Shown: positions 25,129 through 34,287, counted from the stretch's first letter. The stretch: DNA of 64,000 nt from Deltaproteobacteria bacterium (GCA_029261875.1 JAJDAL010000012.1:62001-126000), one strand, 5' to 3'. Numbers and translations: made by a program. The notes: generated by a model not told the origin, from the letters alone.

Positions 25129-26910
25129 TCAAGCGGCAAAGACGCGACGAAGCCACGCCTCGAGTGTCACCAGCAGCCAGAGCTTCGCTCCGCGACGCGG
25201 GTGAAGCCTGCGATCCTTTCCCGCCAGAATCTTCTCCACCGCGTCCCGGCGAATGATCCCGAACGGGGCCAAACCATCGAGCAACCGCTCCTGTGCGGCC
25301 CGGCGCATCGGGCCGCGAAACCACGCCTCGACGGGGACGAGCATTCCGCTCTTCGGCCGTTCGATGATTTCGCGCGGCAACAGGTCGTCGACCGCGCGTT
25401 TGAGGACGTACTTCTCGATGTTTCCGCGAAGTCGGAACCCGGCTGGGATTCCGAAGGCCAACTCGACCACATCGCGGTCGAACAGCGGCGAGCGCGCCTC
25501 GACACCGAACGGCGCTGCAAGCTGATCGACCTTGGGAAGAATGTGGTGCGCCCCCTTCGTGCGCAGGTTCACGGTCATCAGTTTCGCCACCAAACTGCGT
25601 TGGCGCGGGTCGTCGAAGAGCGGTTCGAATCGCCTTGCAACGGGATCCGAATTCACCGCGTGCAACCAATCCTCGCTGAGTAAGTCATCGAGGTCCTCCG
25701 AGCACTTCTCGAAAGCCCGGAGGTAGATCTGCTCGCGCGTCGGCGTACCCCTGCCCGAGGGGCTCCCTACGCCCTGCACGCTCCCCGCGAGCATGGGTAG
25801 ATTCTTGGGGCCACCAAAGCAGGGGTCTCCCCCTTCTCCGTTCAACACGACATCCACATGGCGTGCCGCCTCGCGAAACAGCAACGCGTTGGGAACCGTG
25901 AGGGGATCCCCGTTCGGCTCATCGAGCGTCGCAACCACGTCGTCGAGGCACTCGAGTACGCGCCGCGCGGGAATGGTGATCACGTGATGCCGGGACCCAA
26001 TGTGATTTGCGACCCATGAACTCCAGGGCAGTTCATTCGCGTGCCCGCGGCCAAACCCGATGGAAAACGTGTGAAGCGGACCGGAGTGGAGCCGGCTCGC
26101 CAGGGCCGCCACGAGACTCGAATCGACACCACCGGACAAGGATGCCCCCACGCGCGATCTCCCATCCGGCAAGCGGCGTTCGACGGCGCGTTCGAGCTGC
26201 GCCCGCAACGTGGAGACCACCTCGAGCTCATCGCATTCCCGCGACACAGGCTCCCGGGGGAGTTCGAAGAACAGCGCGCTTTCGATCTTGCCCCTCGCAA
26301 AACGCAATCGCGTACCGGGAAGCAACTCTTCGATCCCCGCGATCGGGGTTTCGCGTCCCGGGACGAAGGCACAACACAGGTATGCGGCAATCGCAGGTTC
26401 GTGCAAGGCGCGCTGGCTGGGCGGAAAGGCGAGGAGCAGATCGCGCAGTGAGGAAGCGAAGAGTATGCCTTCATCGACGATGAAGAAATAGAGTCGTCGC
26501 TCTCCGATTGCGTCGCGCGCCAATTCGAGCGCGCCTTCTCCGTTGCGCCAAGCCAGTGCAAAGCCGCCCCGGATATCCGCCAGACGCCCCGCTCCGAGAG
26601 CCCGGCGCCACGCGTCTTCGTTCGGGAGTCGCTCGCCATCGAGCTCACAGGTATCCGCATCGACGCGCACGAGGCTCGGCCCGGGCGCGGGTTCTGCGGG
26701 TACTTCGAGCCACTTCACCCGGGAACCGAGCCCGGTACGCCAGCGCCGCAACAACGCTTCGGGAATTCTTCCCGCGCAGCCCGCGATGCGCCCCCCGGAC
26801 CGTTGCCCGCGCGCAGCGTCGGGAATCAGAGGGGACCGCAGTGTGGCGATCGATCGCCTCAGGACACCACCGAACCCATCTCGCCCTCTTGCAGTGGGGA
26901 CACCGGTCAT
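25129..26910 (-). CDS. Asparagine-synthetase-like ATP-dependent ligase, degenerate glutaminase (copy B)
   Basis: This is a 593-residue protein starting at the ATGA overlap (26907-26910) with the zinc-ribbon gene. The C-terminal synthetase half is well preserved: the PP-loop SGGVDSSLVAA, LDEPNGDPLTVPNALL, NGEGGDPCFGG, EARSPLFDRDVVELAF and RPKSGMLVPVEAWF. The N-terminal glutaminase half is weak: residue 2 is Thr, not the nucleophilic Cys of AsnB. A Cys in an AGCAG context only appears at about residue 45, and the NGEIYN loop is absent. Such proteins adenylate a carboxylate and join it to an amine without glutamine hydrolysis, as in beta-lactam or lasso-peptide cyclases. The substrate is unknown. 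Confidence 0.8.
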   Translation of the reverse strand: MTGVPTARGRDGFGGVLRRSIATLRSPLIPDAARGQRSGGRIAGCAGRIPEALLRRWRTGLGSRVKWLEVPAEPAPGPSLVRVDADTCELDGERLPNEDAWRRALGAGRLADIRGGFALAWRNGEGALELARDAIGERRLYFFIVDEGILFASSLRDLLLAFPPSQRALHEPAIAAYLCCAFVPGRETPIAGIEELLPGTRLRFARGKIESALFFELPREPVSRECDELEVVSTLRAQLERAVERRLPDGRSRVGASLSGGVDSSLVAALASRLHSGPLHTFSIGFGRGHANELPWSSWVANHIGSRHHVITIPARRVLECLDDVVATLDEPNGDPLTVPNALLFREAARHVDVVLNGEGGDPCFGGPKNLPMLAGSVQGVGSPSGRGTPTREQIYLRAFEKCSEDLDDLLSEDWLHAVNSDPVARRFEPLFDDPRQRSLVAKLMTVNLRTKGAHHILPKVDQLAAPFGVEARSPLFDRDVVELAFGIPAGFRLRGNIEKYVLKRAVDDLLPREIIERPKSGMLVPVEAWFRGPMRRAAQERLLDGLAPFGIIRRDAVEKILAGKDRRLHPRRGAKLWLLVTLEAWLRRVFAA

Positions 26911-27956
26911 CCGAAAGAGTCGCTTCCCGGATGGCCCATCGCCGCGAAGGTTCGTTTCAGGAGCGCAGCCGGTCGCAGGGCGAGAACCTCGCAGCGATAC
27001 CGGTTGAGCCAACGCAGCTCGCTTCTCTTGAGTTCGTGAGGATCCGGGACGAATCCGGGACCGGTCGCAGCATCGAAACAGCCGTTTACGATCCGCGCAT
27101 GGCGGGGTTTCAGGCCGATGTCCGTCACTTTCGCACCCGTATCAAAAAACCAGGATGGGTCTTTGCGCAGCCTTTGTGTCAACGCACAACCTTCGGGTGC
27201 GGCGTCGTGAAGAACGAACACTTCGAGCGCCGGGTTGTTGCCCATCATCGTCCGCAGCGTGTCGAATACCCGGCTCGGATAGCCATCTGCACTCACGATC
27301 GCGCAGCTGTGTTCGAAGTGAAAATCGTTCGCGACGAGGAGGTCTACCAGTTCGGGGCGCTCACAGACCACCGCTCGATCGAACGCGTAGCGCTCGAGCT
27401 CTTCGCGATCCGCCGACGACGCAGACGTCTCCTCGAGATCCGGCGCAACGGTCTCGGCGAAACCGGGCTCGACGAGTCCCGGCGGAAGCTCATGGGTGTT
27501 GCGCCACCGACTCCACAACTGTTGAAACTGCGCCTCATCCAACCGCGCTTGCGGTCCTGGGCGGAGGAAAACCCAGAACAGCGGCGAGACCACCATCCAA
27601 ACCGCAAACACGATCGCGATCGCGGTTTCGAGCGAGTACCCGTACCCCTCCATCATCCTCTGCCCGAGCGCGAGCATTGGAAAAATTCCGGGAAAAACGC
27701 TGAGGGCCAGATAGCGGCGAACCCAGTCCCGACGCGCCATTCGAAACATGCGACGGCAGACAGCGAACCGCACGTTTCGCGCGAGCCAGCGCAACTCGCC
27801 CTGGCCCGAAACCGTCGTTACTGCGCTGTGGAACATCGGGTCTGTAACGGGATCACCGTTCTTCGGCTCGAAGGCGAAGGGCTTCCGACAATGGCCACAG
27901 CGCTGGCCGGTGCGGAACTTATAGGGGGAATCCTTTTCGCAATAGATGCACCTCAT
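26907..27956 (-). CDS. Zinc-ribbon membrane protein between two asparagine-synthetase-like genes
   Basis: This is a 349-residue protein starting at ATG 27956, which overlaps the stop of the upstream gene by ATGA. Residues 1-30 form a zinc ribbon (CIYCEKD, then CGHCRKPF). Two hydrophobic helices follow (LALSVFPGIFPMLALG and IAIVFAVWMVVSPLFWVFL). The larger C-terminal domain is soluble (DRAVVCERPELVDLLVAND, then EVFVLHDAAPEGCALTQRL, then DTGAKVTDIGLKPRHARIV) and alternates strands and helices in a Rossmann-like way. I do not recognise a named family. Coupling at both ends to AsnB-like genes suggests it works with them at the inner membrane. Confidence 0.75.
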   Translation of the reverse strand: MRCIYCEKDSPYKFRTGQRCGHCRKPFAFEPKNGDPVTDPMFHSAVTTVSGQGELRWLARNVRFAVCRRMFRMARRDWVRRYLALSVFPGIFPMLALGQRMMEGYGYSLETAIAIVFAVWMVVSPLFWVFLRPGPQARLDEAQFQQLWSRWRNTHELPPGLVEPGFAETVAPDLEETSASSADREELERYAFDRAVVCERPELVDLLVANDFHFEHSCAIVSADGYPSRVFDTLRTMMGNNPALEVFVLHDAAPEGCALTQRLRKDPSWFFDTGAKVTDIGLKPRHARIVNGCFDAATGPGFVPDPHELKRSELRWLNRYRCEVLALRPAALLKRTFAAMGHPGSDSFG

Positions 27957-29710
27957 GACATCGGCGCTCCGGAGCCCGGCGCGCGACCGCGGCCGTCGAT
28001 GAAGATGCGCAGCCATGCCTCGAGCATGAGGAGCGCCCAGACCTTCTCACCGACGCGGCGCGACCGAACCTCCCCTTCGCGATCGATACCACGAGTCAAG
28101 GGCGTTACGAACTCGGGGCGGAAGAGCCCGCGCTCGCGTAGAGACCGTTCCGACAACAGCGCTCGCACCCAACCCCGCATGGGACAGCGAATCCAGCGGT
28201 TGACCGGCGGCGCCATACCGGATTTGGGGCGCTCGACGATTTCGGCTGGGAGATGGGGAAGCAAGGCCTGTTTGAGAACATGCTTCTCGCGCGCTCCCGA
28301 GAGTTTCTGGTGCGGGGAAAGGTCGAACGCCACGCGCGCGAGAGCGCGGTCGAACAGGGGTGAGCGCACATCGAGCCCAGCGCCGGCCGCCATGGATTCC
28401 GCACGCGGCAACAAGTTTCGAGCGCCGCGCGTGGCGATATCCGAGCGACGCAGGCGGTGTAGAAACGATTTGTCTCTCGGGTCCTCGAGGTAAGGCTGCA
28501 AGAATCCGGATCGGTCGTCGCGGTCTCCCAGCGCGGAACGAAACTCGGGTGTGTAGAGCTCGTTCTCGAATCCGAAGAAGCGATGGCTCGTGCGCAAAAG
28601 CGCGTGCACATCGGCGCGACCGTGGAGTGCCGCTGCGATCATGGGTTTATTGCTCCAGCCGCCGAATAATTGATCGCCTCCTTCCCCATTGAAGACGGCA
28701 TCGAGGTCCAGCGCCCGGGCTTCCTGGGCGAGCAAGTACTGTGGCGCGGTAACGGGGTCGCCATAGGGAAGATCGAGTTTGTGAACGACGTCGGGGAAAC
28801 TCGCGCGCAGAGATCGCCCCCGAACCCGAACGCTCCGCGACTTCGAACCCAGGTAGCGGGCAACCATCCGCGCTTCGCGATGCTCGACACTATGTCGTCC
28901 GAAAGACAGACTCAGGATTTCGTGGGCGACCCCCGCGTCGCGCAAGGCCCAGGCCACGGCCGACGAATCGAGCCCCCCCGAGAGGTACACGCCCAAGCGC
29001 TCGCCGGAGAAAACGCGCCGCTGCACGGCCTCGCGCACAGCCTCCAGCACGCGCTCAGCGCCGCAACCGTAGGAACCGACATGGGACACCGACTCCGGCG
29101 CCCTCAACTCCGCGTAGGGGTCGAGCTTCAGTCCACCGCTGTGCCAGCGCGCAAGGTGTCCGGGAGGAATCCGCCGAATGCCCGCTACGGGTGTCGCGTT
29201 TCCCGGTACAAAGGAGAATGTGAGGTAGTGGTGGATCGCCTCGAGATCCATTTGGACCGGCAGGGAGTCCACGCTGAGCAACGCCTTCAACTCGCTGGCG
29301 AAATAGAACGTCCCACGGTGTTGGGCGTAGAACAGGGTGCGGTGTCCGAACGGATCACTGCACAGCACGAGGTCGCGTGACGCAGGCCGGTAGGCCGCAA
29401 CGGAAAACGCACCGTCCAGGTCCCGCAGGTCCGCGGGCACCGCGCGCAGGATTTGCTCGACAACTGACGACGATGAAGTGAGGCCCAGGACGTGACCCGC
29501 GCAAAACCCGACGATCGCAGCGTCGCGATCTTCCGGTGGAGTGGCGACTTTCCCGTCCGTGCGCGCCCGCGCGATTCGGCCGAGCGCGAAGCCCGATCCC
29601 TCGACGACCACAGTCTCGCCCCCGCGATGCGCCATCGCGGCGAGCATGCGCGAAACCTGATCGGGAGAGCCGTCGCCGACCCACCCGCAAAGGCCAGCCT
29701 GCCGGCCCAT
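27953..29710 (-). CDS. Asparagine-synthetase-like ATP-dependent ligase, degenerate glutaminase (copy A)
   Basis: This is a 585-residue protein. The synthetase half is intact: PP-loop SGGLDSSAVAWAL, KLDLPYGDPVTAPQYLL, NGEGGDQLFGGW, DVRSPLFDRAL and RPKSGMAPPVNRW. The glutaminase half begins GLCGWVGDGSP, with Cys at residue 8, not residue 2, and keeps AHRGGETV. The glutamine-binding NGE loop is replaced by VGFCAGHVLG. Without N-terminal processing the Cys cannot act as an N-terminal nucleophile. It is the first gene of the operon, with a purine-rich GGGGGGAAGAG before ATG 29710. It and copy B share an order of motifs and probably arose by duplication, but their glutaminase halves have diverged. 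Confidence 0.8.
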   Translation of the reverse strand: MGRQAGLCGWVGDGSPDQVSRMLAAMAHRGGETVVVEGSGFALGRIARARTDGKVATPPEDRDAAIVGFCAGHVLGLTSSSSVVEQILRAVPADLRDLDGAFSVAAYRPASRDLVLCSDPFGHRTLFYAQHRGTFYFASELKALLSVDSLPVQMDLEAIHHYLTFSFVPGNATPVAGIRRIPPGHLARWHSGGLKLDPYAELRAPESVSHVGSYGCGAERVLEAVREAVQRRVFSGERLGVYLSGGLDSSAVAWALRDAGVAHEILSLSFGRHSVEHREARMVARYLGSKSRSVRVRGRSLRASFPDVVHKLDLPYGDPVTAPQYLLAQEARALDLDAVFNGEGGDQLFGGWSNKPMIAAALHGRADVHALLRTSHRFFGFENELYTPEFRSALGDRDDRSGFLQPYLEDPRDKSFLHRLRRSDIATRGARNLLPRAESMAAGAGLDVRSPLFDRALARVAFDLSPHQKLSGAREKHVLKQALLPHLPAEIVERPKSGMAPPVNRWIRCPMRGWVRALLSERSLRERGLFRPEFVTPLTRGIDREGEVRSRRVGEKVWALLMLEAWLRIFIDGRGRAPGSGAPMS

Positions 29711-29923
29711 GCGCTCTTCCCCCCTTCCGGAGAGTAGCGGTCTGTGCACACTTGGCCGCAAGGAATGACGTTCATGTTCGGATTTGATCGCGCGGGAAGA
29801 GGACGAGTGGGCGCCTCTCAAGCGACGAAGCGGCGTCCAACTCCCGTATCGACGGGCATCCCGCTTGCCAGGCCGCTGTAGATATCCGAGTCTACGGTTT
29901 CCTTCCTACGGAGGTTCCCACCC

Positions 29924-30397
29924 ATGCCGAAACTCGGTGACTTCTCGATGCAATCCATTTCCGGAGAGACGATCCCGCTCGCCACCTACGAAGGTCAGGT
30001 CTGCCTGATCGTCAATCTCGCAAGTCAGTGAGGCCTCACCGGCCAGTACGCAGGTCTGCGTACCCTTCACGAAAACAACGAAGGCTTCACGGTGCTCGGG
30101 TTTCCGTGCAACCAGTTCGGCGCCCAGGAGCCCGGTAGCGACGCGGAAATTCTGGAGTTCGCGCGCAGCCGATACGGCGTCGAATTTCCGCTGTTCGCCA
30201 AAGTCGAAGTCAACGGCGACGGCGCCTGTGACCTGTATCGCTTCCTCAAATCGGCCGCTCCCGGCGAGGACGGCACGGAAGACATCCCGTGGAACTTCAC
30301 GAAGTTCCTCGTGGATCGAAACGGAAGCGTAATCAAACGCTACGGGCCCAAAGTCACCCCCGAGGACATCGCGAAGGAACTCGGCAACCACCTCTGA
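29924..30397 (+). CDS. Selenocysteine-containing glutathione peroxidase (in-frame UGA at Sec36)
   Basis: Reading through TGA at 30029-30031 gives a complete 157-residue GPx. The UGA falls exactly at the catalytic chalcogen position: NLASQ-U-GLTGQY, where family members have Cys or Sec. The rest of the catalytic tetrad is Q64 (FPCNQFGAQEPGS), W123 and N124 (IPWNFTKFLVD). The ATG at 29924 has GGAGG 9 nt upstream. A perfect hairpin 15-32 bases after the UGA is suitable as a bacterial SECIS. The enzyme reduces hydroperoxides using thiols. It lacks a signal peptide, so it is cytoplasmic. An automatic caller would split it or call it a pseudogene; the intact downstream frame argues against decay. 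Confidence 0.85.
30046..30063 (+). promoter_or_regulatory. Bacterial SECIS-like hairpin after the Sec UGA
   Basis: GTACGCAGGTCTGCGTAC folds as a perfect 7-bp stem with a GGTC apical loop. The loop starts 22 bases after the UGA (30029-30031), within the short distance required by SelB. The loop has G in its first positions and a U, as in known bacterial SECIS elements. Confidence 0.75.
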
Positions 30398-30412
30398 GCG
30401 GGCGTTCGCGCG

Positions 30413-31042
30413 CTAGGAGTCGACTCCGTATTCCGCCAAGCACGTTCGAAGCGCGCGGGTCGGCACCCAGGCGCAGCGTGCGACCGGGCCGGTCGTTGTA
30501 TCGATTTCAGGACCGACGCGTTCGCAGGCCGCCTCACGAAAGCACGCGTAGTGGGGCTTGTACTGGCAGGTGGTGGCGACAGACGACTCTCCGCAGACTT
30601 CTCCCGAGCAGCCGCTCACCACGCAATCATTCCCTTCGCCGCGCACCACGAATTCGTTGCTCACGACATCGTCGAGTACGGCGCAATGGGCATCGGATAG
30701 CGGGGCTTCGGGGTCGCAATCCCAACCGGTGGGGTAGCGGAGTCTCCAAACGCCGGGACTTGCGTTGCTAAAGGGCTCGCTGATGGCAACGCCGGCTTCG
30801 ACGGGTTGTGCGTAGCCTTCCCACAGACAGCTGATTTCAGGCGCGGCCGGTGCCCACTGACCCGCCTCCCAGCGCTCCTTTTCGAAACGGGTGCAGCCAC
30901 CCAGATAGGCGGTCATTTCACTCGGGTTGTAGAAAGTCACAACGCCCGGCTCTCCTTTTGCGTAGGAGCCGCTATCGGTCCAAACGAAGCAGGCGGATAG
31001 CGACAGGCAGAGCATCGCAGCTGTCAAACGGAGCAAGAGCAT
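30413..31042 (-). CDS. Eight-cysteine-cluster lipoprotein
   Basis: This is a 209-residue lipoprotein starting at ATG 31042, with AGGGAG upstream. The lipobox is LSAC at residues 16-19. The N-terminal half has paired cysteines (GGCTRF, ISCLWEG, DCD, HCAV). The C-terminal 75 residues carry the eight-cysteine pattern CVVSGCSGEVC, TTCQYKPHYACF, ACERVG, RCAWV and TCLAEYG. This is typical of the deltaproteobacterial eight-cysteine-cluster domain. All cysteines outside the lipobox would be oxidised in the periplasm or on the surface. The role is unknown. It converges on the glutathione peroxidase gene. Confidence 0.75.
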   Translation of the reverse strand: MLLLRLTAAMLCLSLSACFVWTDSGSYAKGEPGVVTFYNPSEMTAYLGGCTRFEKERWEAGQWAPAAPEISCLWEGYAQPVEAGVAISEPFSNASPGVWRLRYPTGWDCDPEAPLSDAHCAVLDDVVSNEFVVRGEGNDCVVSGCSGEVCGESSVATTCQYKPHYACFREAACERVGPEIDTTTGPVARCAWVPTRALRTCLAEYGVDS

Positions 31043-31347
31043 CGGAGACTCCCTCGAAGTTACCGACCCATCGTACCACGCGGTCTTCTCAGGAGATCTC
31101 AGATTCAAGGCCCCGCATAGGGTGTCGACCCCTTTTCGGGGCGTTCAGCGTCGACCGCGTGCCGGTGGGCGCTCCATGATAGTCTTGATACAACGCATGG
31201 ATTCGAAACCGAATACGACGCGCATCCGGCACACTGCGCGGCCAGGCCCGGAGGCTGAAGCGTCGGATTGAGAATTGGATCGGAATCGTTCGATCGTCGC
31301 TTCGTGTCCCAGCGACTCCGTTGCGCTTCGGGTACTCTCCCGGTCGG
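31043..31347. other. Intergenic region between divergent exported-protein genes
   Basis: About 305 bases lie between the eight-cysteine lipoprotein and the FG-GAP gene. A short stem (CCCC, TTTTC, GGGG) lies at about 31123-31135. No convincing promoter pair or ORF of its own is seen. A TTG at 31321 could extend the downstream gene by nine codons. Confidence 0.35.
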
Positions 31348-32898
31348 ATGCAAACAACTCGGACGCGTGGGGCAATTTCGATTGGGTATTTCGCGTGGGT
31401 CCAGTGCCTGGTGCTCGCGGGTTCGGGTTTCGCCCTGGCCGACGACGCGCTTTTCGAGGTCCGGGAGTTCGCGAGTTCCGGGCGAAGCGTCAGCGCGGAG
31501 CTGGGCGACTTCGACGGCGACGGTCAGACGGATCTCTTCATCGTCCGCCTGACGGGCATTCCTCCCGAGGAGGAACGTATCGTGTCGGTCTACCTCCAGC
31601 GCGACGGCCGACTCCCCGAAACGCCGAGCCATAGCGTGGCGTTGCCGCGTTGGAGCGCCGTCTACGAAGTCGCCGATGTCGTGGACGCGCCGGGAGAAGA
31701 GCTGGTTCTGCTCCGCCCGGACGGAGTGACCCTTCTATCCCTCGCCGGCCCGGATGCGTTGCGGCGCGATTTGCGCGTCCCGGGCCCCAGCACCGTGAGT
31801 GTGTCCGAGGACGAACGCGGCTTCGAGCCGTTTCCGCTCGTGTACCGCGACTTCGGCCCGACGCCCTGGATCCTGGTACCGCAGCTGGGGCAGGTCACGG
31901 CCATCACGGCCACCGGCGACGTCCAGGCGCAGCTCGAGCTGGGCCGACGCGCCAACTACTACGTCACGCCGATCGGGGGTTTGGTTTCCGTCGAGAGCAA
32001 TCTCCAAGTGTTCTTCGACCACCCGAAACTCGCGGTGGGTGATGTCGACGGCGATGGGCGCGTCGACATCGCGACCTCCACCCGCCACGAGTTGCGCGTA
32101 TTCCTGCGCCGCGAAGACGGCAGCTATCCGACGGCTCCGGATCGCTCCCTCCCCCTCGAACGCGTCACGCCGCGCGATCACATCCGCGGATCCGGCGGCG
32201 TGATCAGCGACTTCGAAGACCTCGACGGCGACGGACGCCTCGACCTCGTGGTGTCTCACATCCAGGGTGCCATCACCGATGCGACGACGACCACGTACAC
32301 CTACATGAATCGCGGCGGCTGGAATCTCGCCGAGCCTGACGCAACGTTCCATTCCGCGGGTGCCGTGGGATCGAACATCACGACCGACTTCGACGGCGAC
32401 GGACGCCGGGAACTGCTTCACATCCGCGTGCGCTTCAGTCTCCTCGAGCTGGTGGAATTGCTGCTGACGCAGGAGATCGACACCGAATTCGCCCTCTATC
32501 CTTTGTCCGACCCGGGGGGCTACGGGGGCAAGCCCACGCGCACGAAGAAGTTCAGCGTACCCTTCAGCTTCGACACCTTTCGCCCCAAGGGCTTCATGCC
32601 GGTGATCGATGCGGACCTCAATCGGGATGGGCGTCTGGACTTCATCGCGTCGCGCGGCGGCGAAGCGATCGAGATCTACCTCGGCGACAAAGGCGCGCCC
32701 TTCGGAAAGCCCTCGGGTCGCCAGAAAATGGACACGCGCGGCGTCGTGCGTTTCGGCGACGTCGATAGCGACGGCCTCACGGACCTCGTTCTGTTCGACC
32801 CCCATCAATTCGACACCCCGGTGCGTTTGGCTCGCAACCTCGGACAGCTCCCGGGGACTTCGCCAAGCTTGAAATCAGCCGCCACACGACCCAGGTAA
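31348..32898 (+). CDS. Exported FG-GAP / VCBS repeat protein
   Basis: This is a 516-residue exported protein with a signal peptide ending GSGFALADD. At least six Asp-rich calcium loops of the FG-GAP type follow at regular intervals: DFDGDGQTDLFIV, DVDGDGRVDIAT, DLDGDGRLDLVV, DFDGDGRRELLH, DLNRDGRLDFIA and DVDSDGLTDLVLF. These predict one beta-propeller. It lacks the Cys-rich C-terminal module found in the two other calcium-repeat proteins of this window. The start at ATG 31348 gives the best signal peptide. It ends 10 bases before the patatin gene, so both may be co-transcribed. Confidence 0.8.
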   Translation: MQTTRTRGAISIGYFAWVQCLVLAGSGFALADDALFEVREFASSGRSVSAELGDFDGDGQTDLFIVRLTGIPPEEERIVSVYLQRDGRLPETPSHSVALPRWSAVYEVADVVDAPGEELVLLRPDGVTLLSLAGPDALRRDLRVPGPSTVSVSEDERGFEPFPLVYRDFGPTPWILVPQLGQVTAITATGDVQAQLELGRRANYYVTPIGGLVSVESNLQVFFDHPKLAVGDVDGDGRVDIATSTRHELRVFLRREDGSYPTAPDRSLPLERVTPRDHIRGSGGVISDFEDLDGDGRLDLVVSHIQGAITDATTTTYTYMNRGGWNLAEPDATFHSAGAVGSNITTDFDGDGRRELLHIRVRFSLLELVELLLTQEIDTEFALYPLSDPGGYGGKPTRTKKFSVPFSFDTFRPKGFMPVIDADLNRDGRLDFIASRGGEAIEIYLGDKGAPFGKPSGRQKMDTRGVVRFGDVDSDGLTDLVLFDPHQFDTPVRLARNLGQLPGTSPSLKSAATRPR

Positions 32899-32908
32899 GG
32901 GGTAGAAC

Positions 32909-34156
32909 ATGGCACCCAAGCGAGCGCTCGTTTTGTCTGGGGGCGGGGCTCGCGGCGCCTACGAGGCGGGCGTCCTCAAATACATTCTCGATGAGCTCCC
33001 GCGCGTGCTCGGCCATCCGCCGCGCTTTTCCATTCTGTGCGGCTCGTCAGTGGGTGCGATCCATACCTGTTACCTGGCGGCGACGCGTCATGAGCCGATC
33101 GGCGCTGGCGCCAGGCTCGCCGATATCTGGACCCGCCTCGAGTTGGATCAGGTGGCCTCGGTGCGAATGTTCGAGCTTCTGCGCACGCCGTTGCGCGCTG
33201 CCGGGCTGCTCAACCTCCTGCCGCGACGCAAGAAGGACGATCCCCTGCCCGACCGAATTCTCGGACTCCTGGACACGCGACCGCTCGAGGAGATCGTGCT
33301 GCGCCAGATTCGCTGGGACCAGATCGCGAAGAACCTGGATGCACAACACATGGACGCGGTCTGCGTATCGGCGACCGAGATTGCGACGGGCCGCGTGGTC
33401 ACTTTCGTCGAGCAGCGAGGGATGGAGGAGCCACGTTGGATCCTCGATGAAGATCACGTCGTTCAGGCCACCCATCTGGAAGTCGAGCACGCACTCGCTT
33501 CGGCCGCCATCCCGGTGTTGTTCCCAGCCGTGCGTTTGGGCAACACGTATTACGCGGACGGCGGATTGCGGCTCAACACGCCCCTGGCGCCCGCCCTGCG
33601 CCTGGGCGCAGACCGCGTACTGGTGATCGCGCTTCGCCACGGCGTTGGGTCGCGTGCCGAAGCTGCGTTGGCGGAGCAACACATTGCGTCTTACGGAAAC
33701 CCATTCTTTCTCTACGGAAAAGTCCTGAACGCGCTCCTGCTCGATCATCTCGAAACGGATCTGCGCCAAATGCGCGTGATCAACGATCTGTTGCGCAGCG
33801 GCCGGCTGGCCTTTGGCGAGGAATTCGAAACACGCATCAACGCCTCGGTTCGAGGCAGCCGGGGACAACCGTTTCGCTGGATACACGAGCTCGTAGTCCG
33901 ACCATCGGAAGATCTCGGCGAGCTGGCGGGGCGCCTCTTGCTCGACACACCGGCCCGCGACCGGATCCCCCGTTGGATCCGCATACTGCTGGGATCGCTC
34001 GGGGTGGGCGGAGAACGATTCGAAGCGGACCTACTCTCCTACCTGTTGTTCGATGAAACCTACACGGCGCCGCTAGTAGAGCTCGGCTATCGAGATGCAC
34101 GGAACCAAGAAGCGGAATTCGTCGAATTCTTCTCCGACGAGAGTCCGCAGACTTAG
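32909..34156 (+). CDS. Patatin-like phospholipase
   Basis: This is a 415-residue protein. The patatin catalytic elements are complete: oxyanion loop GGGARGAYE (residues 11-19), nucleophile Ser47 in GSSVG, and catalytic Asp217 in DGGLRLNTPL. The alpha/beta domain spans about residues 5-290. The rest is a family-variable helical extension. There is no signal peptide, so it is cytoplasmic or peripheral to the inner membrane, like RssA-type proteins. It likely hydrolyses acyl esters of phospholipids. The ATG has AAGG at 8 nt. Confidence 0.88.
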   Translation: MAPKRALVLSGGGARGAYEAGVLKYILDELPRVLGHPPRFSILCGSSVGAIHTCYLAATRHEPIGAGARLADIWTRLELDQVASVRMFELLRTPLRAAGLLNLLPRRKKDDPLPDRILGLLDTRPLEEIVLRQIRWDQIAKNLDAQHMDAVCVSATEIATGRVVTFVEQRGMEEPRWILDEDHVVQATHLEVEHALASAAIPVLFPAVRLGNTYYADGGLRLNTPLAPALRLGADRVLVIALRHGVGSRAEAALAEQHIASYGNPFFLYGKVLNALLLDHLETDLRQMRVINDLLRSGRLAFGEEFETRINASVRGSRGQPFRWIHELVVRPSEDLGELAGRLLLDTPARDRIPRWIRILLGSLGVGGERFEADLLSYLLFDETYTAPLVELGYRDARNQEAEFVEFFSDESPQT

Positions 34157-34287
34157 TGTGAGAATCGACTTCGGACTGGTGGGAAGCCGCGCGCCGCGGT
34201 ATCAATCCGCGTGGGAGCCTCGATGAAGGCAGCGACCGCCATGCAACGCCTATTTAACTTCACCGGCTCCATGCGAGTGAGGCGAAT

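Noticed and set aside
26508-28493. 661-codon open frame on the plus strand
   Set aside because: It lies opposite two well-supported minus-strand genes (copy B and the zinc-ribbon protein). Its Arg/Pro/His-rich translation is the usual shadow of GC-rich codon bias.
24252-29710. Lasso-peptide or other RiPP cluster
   Set aside because: AsnB-like enzymes suggested it, but there is no leader peptidase, RRE protein or plausible precursor. The small ORF is a two-helix membrane peptide.
29924-30397. Glutathione peroxidase as a nonsense-mutated pseudogene
   Set aside because: The stop is exactly at the Sec position, the downstream frame is fully conserved, and a SECIS-like hairpin follows. Decay would not produce this combination.
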